28,200 nucleotides of DNA from JBOGFI01 sp050743365 (GTDB taxonomy: Bacteria > Actinomycetota > Acidimicrobiia > IMCC26256 > JACDBD01): NCBI GenBank assembly GCA_050743365.1, contig JBOGFI010000075.1:1-28200 (forward strand). Reading direction: 5' to 3'. Shown here one piece after another: positions 23,261 to 28,200 of this stretch (the stretch's first letter is position 1; every line of letters begins with the position of its first letter). The position numbers were made by a program, and so were the translations under genes. The notes beneath the pieces were generated by a model. It was given only the letters and a program-made list of their open reading frames with translations, was not told where the DNA came from and ran no database searches.

Positions 23261-24400
23261 ATGGACCTGACGTTCAGCGACGAGGAGGAGGCGTTCCGCG
23301 CCGAGGCTCGGGCTTGGCTCGAGACCAACGTCCCCCCCGAGCCGCTGCCGTCGGGCGACACCGCCGCGGGCTTCGCCCGCCACCTCGAGTGGGAGCGCAG
23401 GCTCTTCGACGCCCGTTGGGCGGTCGTGTCGTGGCCCCGCGAGTACGGGGGCCGCGACGCGAGCCTGTGGGGGTGGCTCGTCTTCGAGGAGGAGTACTAC
23501 CGGGCGGGCGCGCCCCAGCGGGTCACGCAGAACGGCATCTTCCTGCTGGCGCCCACGCTGTTCGAGTTCGGGACCAGGGAGCAGCAGGACCGCATCCTCC
23601 CGCCCATGGCGTCGGGCGAGCAGACGTGGTGCCAGGGGTGGTCGGAGCCCGACGCCGGCAGCGACCTCGCCGCGATCCGCAGCCGGGCCGTGCGCGACGA
23701 GGCCGGCGGTGGGTGGCGGCTGAGCGGCCAGAAGACGTGGACGACACGGGGCGCGTTCTGCACCCACCTGTTCGGCCTGTTCCGCACCGACCCCGAGGCC
23801 GGGCGCCACCGAGGCCTGACCTACTTCCTCGTGCCGCTCGATGCCGACGGCGTCACCGTGCGCGGCTTCGGTCGCCTCGACGGTGACGAGGGCTTTGCCG
23901 ACGTGTTCCTCGACGGCGCGTTCGTGCCCGACCACGACGTGCTCGGCGACGTCGACCAGGGCTGGGCCGTGGCCATGGCCACGACCGGCTCGGAACGCGG
24001 CCTCACCCTCCGCAGCCCGGGGCGGTTCACCGCCACCGCCGCCCGGCTCGTCGACCTCTATCGCGAGCGCGCCGAGACCGCCGATGCCGGTCTCCGTGAC
24101 GACGTCATCCGGGCGTGGATGGACGCCGAGGCATACCGGCTCCAGACCCTCTCCACCGTGACCCGTCTCGATGACGGCGAGCGACCCGGTCCGGAAGCGA
24201 GCCTCACCAAGCTGTTCTGGTCCGAGCTCGACGTGCGGATGCACGAGACCGCCCTGCGGCTCCTGGGGCCGGCGGCCGAGCTCGAGGACGAGTGGACGAA
24301 GGGCTACCAGTTCGCGCTGGCGGGGCCCATCTACGCGGGCACGAACGAGATCCAGCGCAACGTAGTCGCCGAGCGAGTGCTCGGGCTACCGAGGAAGTAG
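23261..24400 (+). CDS. fadE31: Acyl-CoA dehydrogenase, FadE31-like
   Basis: A 379-residue acyl-CoA dehydrogenase. V-F-E-E-E-Y-Y-R-A-G-A-P, W-S-E-P-D-A-G-S-D-L-A (FAD), A-Y-R-L-Q-T and T-K-L-F-W-S-E-L-D-V match what I recall of FadE31 (Rv3562), as does the end G-P-I-Y-A-G-T-N-E-I-Q-R-N. The Y-E-G-T glutamate of medium-chain enzymes is alanine here; Glu245 in G-S-E-R-G, where the ChsE4-type catalytic residue lies, is the probable base. Mycobacterial FadE31-33 are assigned to late beta-oxidation steps after ring C opening. The ATG at 23261 is about 40 bases from the inferred transcription start. The fadE32-like gene follows after 5 bases, so the two probably form a heteromer. Confidence 0.84.
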   Translation: MDLTFSDEEEAFRAEARAWLETNVPPEPLPSGDTAAGFARHLEWERRLFDARWAVVSWPREYGGRDASLWGWLVFEEEYYRAGAPQRVTQNGIFLLAPTLFEFGTREQQDRILPPMASGEQTWCQGWSEPDAGSDLAAIRSRAVRDEAGGGWRLSGQKTWTTRGAFCTHLFGLFRTDPEAGRHRGLTYFLVPLDADGVTVRGFGRLDGDEGFADVFLDGAFVPDHDVLGDVDQGWAVAMATTGSERGLTLRSPGRFTATAARLVDLYRERAETADAGLRDDVIRAWMDAEAYRLQTLSTVTRLDDGERPGPEASLTKLFWSELDVRMHETALRLLGPAAELEDEWTKGYQFALAGPIYAGTNEIQRNVVAERVLGLPRK

Positions 24401-24405
24401 CCGCC

Positions 24406-25338
24406 GTGCGCTTCGCGTTCACCGACGACCAGCTCGCGTTGCGCGACGCCGTGCGCGAGTTCCTCGAGAAGGAGTGCCCGCCCGAGGTCGTGCGCGACGC
24501 GTGGACCAACGACACCGGCCGCTCGGGTCTGTGGGGGAAGCTGGGCGAGATGGGCGTGCTCGGCGTGCTCGCTCCCGACGCGCAGGGTGGCCTCGGCGGT
24601 GACTTCCTCGACCTCGTGCTCCTGCTCGAGGAGACCGGCCGGGCGGCGCTGCCGGAGCCGGTCGTCGAGCACGCGGCCGTGGCCGTGCCGCTGCTCGCCG
24701 ACGCCACCGCCGCCGCTGCCGGGGGGATCACGGTCACCGTGAGCCAACCCGGCCTCGGGCTCGTGCCGTACGCCGACACTGCGGACCTCGTGGCGCTCGG
24801 GGACCGGTTCGTCGATCCCGCTGAGCTCGAGCTTCGGGGGCATGCGACGGTCGATGGCTCCCGGCGCCTCTTCACGGTCGGAAGACCACTGCTCGGGGTC
24901 GAGGACGACGCCTTCGACCGGGGCGCGCTCGGCACCGCCGCCCAGCTCCTCGGCCTGGCCCGGCACCTGCTCGACGTCACCGTCGAGTACGCCAGGCAGC
25001 GCGAGCAGTTCGGGGCGCCCATCGGCAGCTTCCAGGCGGTGAAGCACAAGCTCACCGACGTGCGCCTGGCGCTCGAGTTCGCCTGCCCGGTCGCCTACCG
25101 GGCCGCGTACTCCCTCGCCCACGCCGACGCCGAGCGCGCCACCCACGTGTCGATGGCCAAGGCGCACGCGTCCGAGGCCGCGCTCCTCGCCGCCCGCCAC
25201 GCCCTTCAGGTGCACGGCGCCATCGGCTACAGCCACGAGCACGACCTGCACCTGTGGATGAAGCGGGTGTGGGCGCTCGCGGCGGCGTGGGGCGACGCCG
25301 CCTGGCACCGCGCCCGCGTCGGACGCGCGATCCTCTAG
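24406..25338 (+). CDS. fadE32: Acyl-CoA dehydrogenase, FadE32-like small subunit
   Basis: 310 residues, clearly shorter than its FadE31-like neighbour. It has F-T-D-D-Q-L-A-L-R-D-A-V-R-E-F-L at the N-terminus, L-E-E-T-G-R-A-A-L-P-E-P in the middle, and the helical-domain marks Y-A-R-Q-R-E-Q-F-G-A-P-I-G-S-F-Q and H-G-A-I-G-Y-S-H-E-H-D-L-H. Neither the Y-E-G-T nor the S-E-R-G glutamate has an obvious counterpart, as expected for the non-catalytic subunit of an alpha2beta2 acyl-CoA dehydrogenase of the ChsE4-ChsE5 type. The GTG at 24406 is chosen because the conserved start V-R-F-A-F-T-D-D-Q follows directly. The thiolase gene begins 29 bases after its stop. Confidence 0.82.
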   Translation: MRFAFTDDQLALRDAVREFLEKECPPEVVRDAWTNDTGRSGLWGKLGEMGVLGVLAPDAQGGLGGDFLDLVLLLEETGRAALPEPVVEHAAVAVPLLADATAAAAGGITVTVSQPGLGLVPYADTADLVALGDRFVDPAELELRGHATVDGSRRLFTVGRPLLGVEDDAFDRGALGTAAQLLGLARHLLDVTVEYARQREQFGAPIGSFQAVKHKLTDVRLALEFACPVAYRAAYSLAHADAERATHVSMAKAHASEAALLAARHALQVHGAIGYSHEHDLHLWMKRVWALAAAWGDAAWHRARVGRAIL

Positions 25339-25367
25339 TCGAGCGCGACCAGGAGAGGGGACCGCTG

Positions 25368-26522
25368 ATGCCCGAGGCCTACATCGTCGACGCCGTCCGG
25401 ACCCCCGTCGGCAAGCGTGGGGGCGGGCTGAGCACCGTGCACCCCGCCGACCTCGGTGCCCACGTGATCACGGCGCTCGTCGAGCGCACCGGCATCGACC
25501 CACTGGCGGTGGAGGACGTCGTGTTCGGGTGCGTCGACACGCTCGGGCCCCAGGCGGGGGACATCGCCCGTACGTGCTGGCTGGCGGCGGGCCTGCCCGA
25601 CGAGGTCCCCGGTGTGACCGTCGACCGCCAGTGCGGGTCTTCGCAACAGGCGGTTCACTTCGGCGCCCAGGCGGTCATGAGCGGCACCAGCGACGTCATC
25701 GTGGCCGGCGGCGTGCAGAACATGAGCATGATCCCGATCGCAGCCGCGCTGACCGCCGCCGAGCCGCTCGGGTTCACGGACCCGTTCTCGGGCTCCGCCG
25801 GTTGGCGGGCGCGCTACGGCGACCAGGAGGTGTCGCAGTTCCGCGGCGCCGAGATGATCGCCGAGAAGTGGGATATCTCCCGCGACGACATGGAGCGGCA
25901 CGCGCTCGAGAGCCACCGGCGTGCCATCCGCGCCATCGACGAGGAGCGGTTCGAGCGCGAGATCGTCCCCTACGGTGAGGTCGCCGTCGACGAGGGGCCG
26001 CGGCGCGAGACGTCTTTGGAGCAGATGGCCTCGCTGCCGGCCCTCGTCGAGGGCGGCCGGCTCACCGCGGCGGTGTCGAGCCAGATCTCCGACGCGGCGG
26101 CGGCGATGCTCGTCGTCTCGGAGCGGGGGCTGCGCGACCACGGCCTCACTCCTCGGGCCCGGGTCCACCACCTCAGTGTCCGGGGCGCCGACCCGATCTA
26201 CATGCTCACCGCCCCCATCCCCGCAACCGCCTACGCGCTCGAGCGGACCGGCATGTCGCTCGACGACATCGACCTCGTCGAGATCAACGAGGCCTTCGCG
26301 TCGGTGGTGCTCGCCTGGCAGCGGGAGACCGGCGCCGACCTCGCCAAGGTCAACGTCAACGGCGGCGCCATCGCGCTCGGCCACCCGCTGGGCGCCACCG
26401 GCGCCCGCCTCATGACCACCCTCCTCGACGAGCTGGAGGTCTCCGGCGGCAGGTTCGGCCTCCAGACCATGTGCGAGGGGGGCGGCCAGGCCAACGTCAC
26501 CATCATCGAGCGCCTGGGGTGA
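25368..26522 (+). CDS. fadA6: FadA6-like thiolase
   Basis: A 384-residue thiolase with all catalytic elements. V-D-R-Q-C-G-S-S-Q-Q holds the nucleophile (Cys89), N-E-A-F-A-S follows, A-L-G-H-P-L-G-A-T-G holds His339, and T-M-C-E-G-G-G holds Cys369. A-V-R-T-P-V-G-K-R-G-G, G-G-V-Q-N-M-S and F-R-G-A-E-M-I-A-E-K-W match FadA6 (Rv3556c) better than FadA5 as I recall them. FadA6 is placed after IpdAB, cleaving the linear beta-keto CoA thioester derived from ring C. The ATG at 25368 is preceded by AGGAGAGGGG, one of the strongest ribosome sites in the window. It follows the two fadE genes in one operon and overlaps the next SDR gene (GTGA). Confidence 0.87.
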   Translation: MPEAYIVDAVRTPVGKRGGGLSTVHPADLGAHVITALVERTGIDPLAVEDVVFGCVDTLGPQAGDIARTCWLAAGLPDEVPGVTVDRQCGSSQQAVHFGAQAVMSGTSDVIVAGGVQNMSMIPIAAALTAAEPLGFTDPFSGSAGWRARYGDQEVSQFRGAEMIAEKWDISRDDMERHALESHRRAIRAIDEERFEREIVPYGEVAVDEGPRRETSLEQMASLPALVEGGRLTAAVSSQISDAAAAMLVVSERGLRDHGLTPRARVHHLSVRGADPIYMLTAPIPATAYALERTGMSLDDIDLVEINEAFASVVLAWQRETGADLAKVNVNGGAIALGHPLGATGARLMTTLLDELEVSGGRFGLQTMCEGGGQANVTIIERLG

Positions 26523-27358
26523 CACTCGACCCGTCGGCCGCCATGCTCACCGGCAAGGTGGCGGTCGTCACCGGAGGCGGCGGCGGGATCGGCCGGGGCA
26601 TCGCCGAGGCGTTCGCGGCCCGCGGCGCCCGGGTCGTCGTGGCCGAGATCGACGACGAACGGGCCGCCGAGACGGAGACCGCGATCCAGGAGTCGGGCGG
26701 TGAGGCTGCTGCCGTGGTCGTCGACGTGCGCGACGCCGAGCAGGTGGCGGCGCTCGCCAACGCCGCGCGCGGCCTCTTCGACCGGGTCGACGTGCTCGTG
26801 AACAACGTGGGCCACTACCTGGTGGGGGGCGGCTCCGACTTCGTGGACTCGACCGAGGAGCAGTGGGACGCGCTCTACGCCGTGAACCTGAAGCACGTGT
26901 TCCTGTGCACGCGGGCGTTCGTCCCGCCGATGATCGAGCAAGGAGAGGGCGGCAGCGTCATCAGTGTCTCCACCGTCGAGGCGTTCCGGGGCATCCCCGG
27001 CTTCGCCGTGTACGGCGCGTTCAAGAGCGCGATCACCCAGTTCACGAGGAGCCTCGCCCTCGAGCTCGGCAACCACCGCATCCGCGTCAACGCCATCGCC
27101 CCCGACCTCACCCAGTCGCTCCAGGTCCGCTACGACCGGTGGGTGCCCGAGGAGCAGCGCCACCTCGTACCGCTGTGGGTCCCGCTGGGTCGCTTCGGCA
27201 CCGCCGACGACCTCGCCGGGGTAGCGGTGTTCCTGGCGTCCGATCTCTCGTCGTTCGTGACCGGCACCACCGTCCACGCCGACGGCGGCAGCCTCGCCGC
27301 CGGCGGCTGGTACCGCCGTGAGTCCGGCGGCTGGACGAATCGGCCCCTGGCACCGTGA
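26519..27358 (+). CDS. Short-chain dehydrogenase/reductase
   Basis: 279 residues from the GTG at 26519, which overlaps the thiolase stop; an ATG at 26543 (271 residues) is the alternative and starts right at the domain. T-G-G-G-G-G-I-G-R-G-I binds the cofactor. N-N-V-G-H replaces N-N-A-G, serine is in V-I-S-V-S-T-V-E-A-F, and the catalytic pair is in V-Y-G-A-F-K. The protein ends in an aromatic and glycine-rich tail with A-G-G-W-Y-R. By position it probably acts on a hydroxyacyl-CoA in the late ring C/D steps, but I cannot match it to a named mycobacterial protein. The next gene overlaps by 4 bases, so it belongs to the same operon. Confidence 0.83.
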   Translation: MTLDPSAAMLTGKVAVVTGGGGGIGRGIAEAFAARGARVVVAEIDDERAAETETAIQESGGEAAAVVVDVRDAEQVAALANAARGLFDRVDVLVNNVGHYLVGGGSDFVDSTEEQWDALYAVNLKHVFLCTRAFVPPMIEQGEGGSVISVSTVEAFRGIPGFAVYGAFKSAITQFTRSLALELGNHRIRVNAIAPDLTQSLQVRYDRWVPEEQRHLVPLWVPLGRFGTADDLAGVAVFLASDLSSFVTGTTVHADGGSLAAGGWYRRESGGWTNRPLAP

Positions 27359-28200
27359 CGTTCGTCGAGGCGAGGGCTCCGGTGCGGGTCTGCGACCTCG
27401 GCGGCTGGACCGACACCTGGTTCGCGAGCTCCGGTCTCGTGTGCAGCGTCGCCGTGCAGCCCGGCGTGGGGGTGCGGGTCGCAGCGGGCGAGCCGGGGAC
27501 GGACGGGCAGCCCGTGACGCTCGGCATGCCCGATCTCGACGACCGCTACCGCTTCGACCCGAGGGAGCCACCGGGCCGGCACCCGCTGCTGGAGGCGGCG
27601 ATGGCGGCAATGCCACTCCCGGCGGGCACCGGCCTCGAGGTGGAGGTGCGCTCGGGGATGCCGCCCGGCAGCGGGGTGGGCACGTCGGCGTCGACGGTCG
27701 TGGCGCTGCTCGGTGCCCTCGACGCCCTCACGCCCGGCAGGCTGGCGCCCGCCGAGCTGGCGCAGGCCGCGCACCGGGTGGAGACCGAGCGCCTCGGCCT
27801 CCAGAGCGGGGTTCAGGACCAGGTAGCCGCGGCCCACGGCGGCATCAACCTCATCGAGGTCGGCCCGTACCCCGAGTGGCGGGTCCATCCGGTCGACGTG
27901 CCCGAGCCGGTGCGGACGGAGCTCGACGAGCGCCTCGTCCACGTCTACCTCGGGCGACCCCACGCGTCGTCGGCCCTGCACGAGCAGGTGATCGCGGCCT
28001 TCGACGAGGACGACGACGGCCTCCGCGACCTCGAGCCGCTGCGACGGGCCGCCCGGGACGGCGCGGCCGGGCTCGACGCCGGCGACCTCACTGCCTACGG
28101 GCAGGCGCTGGTGGCGAACACGCGGGCCCAGGCCGCGCTGCGCCCGGAGCTCGTGAGCGCCGATGCCTGGCGCATCGCCGCCGTCGCCCGGGCGCACGGC
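27355..28200 (+). CDS. GHMP-family sugar kinase-like protein (partial)
   Basis: The reading frame runs off the right edge after 282 codons. The ATP-binding motif is G-M-P-P-G-S-G-V-G-T-S-A-S (about 102-114). The N-terminal A-P-V-R-V-C-D-L-G-G-W-T-D-T and the later G-L-Q-S-G-V-Q-D-Q-V-A-A-A-H-G-G match the D-glycero-D-manno-heptose-7-phosphate kinase (HddA)/fucokinase branch, where the Q-D-Q/asparagine region contacts the substrate. The family phosphorylates sugars or small alcohols; the substrate is unknown here. The GTG at 27355 overlaps the SDR stop. A sugar kinase is unexpected at the end of a steroid operon and may begin a different functional block downstream. Confidence 0.8.
   Translation, partial: MTFVEARAPVRVCDLGGWTDTWFASSGLVCSVAVQPGVGVRVAAGEPGTDGQPVTLGMPDLDDRYRFDPREPPGRHPLLEAAMAAMPLPAGTGLEVEVRSGMPPGSGVGTSASTVVALLGALDALTPGRLAPAELAQAAHRVETERLGLQSGVQDQVAAAHGGINLIEVGPYPEWRVHPVDVPEPVRTELDERLVHVYLGRPHASSALHEQVIAAFDEDDDGLRDLEPLRRAARDGAAGLDAGDLTAYGQALVANTRAQAALRPELVSADAWRIAAVARAHG

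Overview
This is high-GC (about 70%) DNA with frequent GTG starts, 4-base ATGA/GTGA gene overlaps and several probable leaderless starts. It carries F420-type luciferase-like (LLM) oxidoreductases and close relatives of Mycobacterium tuberculosis steroid genes. It therefore looks like a chromosomal segment of an actinobacterium, possibly of the Acidimicrobiia; that placement is inference. I saw no rRNA, tRNA, CRISPR array, insertion sequence or phage gene.

The best-supported content is a cluster for degrading steroid rings C and D (the HIP, or methylhexahydroindanedione propionate, branch of cholesterol catabolism), between about 12.1 and 26.5 kb. Proteins resembling FadE30 and IpdF are encoded at 12.1-14.1 kb. 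An Rv3549c-like SDR runs divergently from EchA20-IpdA-IpdB-IpdC at 15.7-19.9 kb, followed by an OB-fold protein and an SCP-x/lipid-transfer thiolase. FadE31, FadE32 and FadA6 relatives are at 23.3-26.5 kb. From family knowledge, EchA20 opens ring D, IpdAB opens ring C, and the FadE/FadA6 enzymes carry out the following beta-oxidation. FadD3, FadE33 and a KstR2-type regulator are not in the window. An M1-family lipoprotein peptidase, a DUF3237 protein, a beta-lactamase-fold esterase and, at the right edge, a GHMP kinase are interleaved.

The left part (0-5.6 kb) has a truncated FAD oxidoreductase divergent from a four-gene operon: amidohydrolase, isopropylmalate-dehydrogenase-like, Ldh2-type dehydrogenase, amidohydrolase. 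Opposing it are an LLM oxidoreductase and a shikimate-kinase-like protein whose substrate site looks altered. The middle (6.5-12.1 kb) holds a membrane GGDEF protein, a bacterioferritin-like protein, an aldehyde dehydrogenase with two LLM oxidoreductases, and a STAS protein.

The most interesting non-coding signal is a 15-bp palindrome, CTGAC-N5-GTCAG. It occurs in four divergent intergenic regions (near 477, 8137, 16508 and 23219), with one arm mismatch in one copy. It overlaps predicted promoter elements at two of them, and at 8.1 kb it is followed by a 14-bp tandem array of the same half-site. It looks like the operator of an unidentified regulator, probably TetR-like, joining the left operon, the aldehyde dehydrogenase operon and the ring C/D genes in one regulon. 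It does not resemble the mycobacterial KstR2 site. A KstR-like site lies in front of the aldehyde dehydrogenase, and an 18-bp-stem hairpin sits before the peptidase gene.
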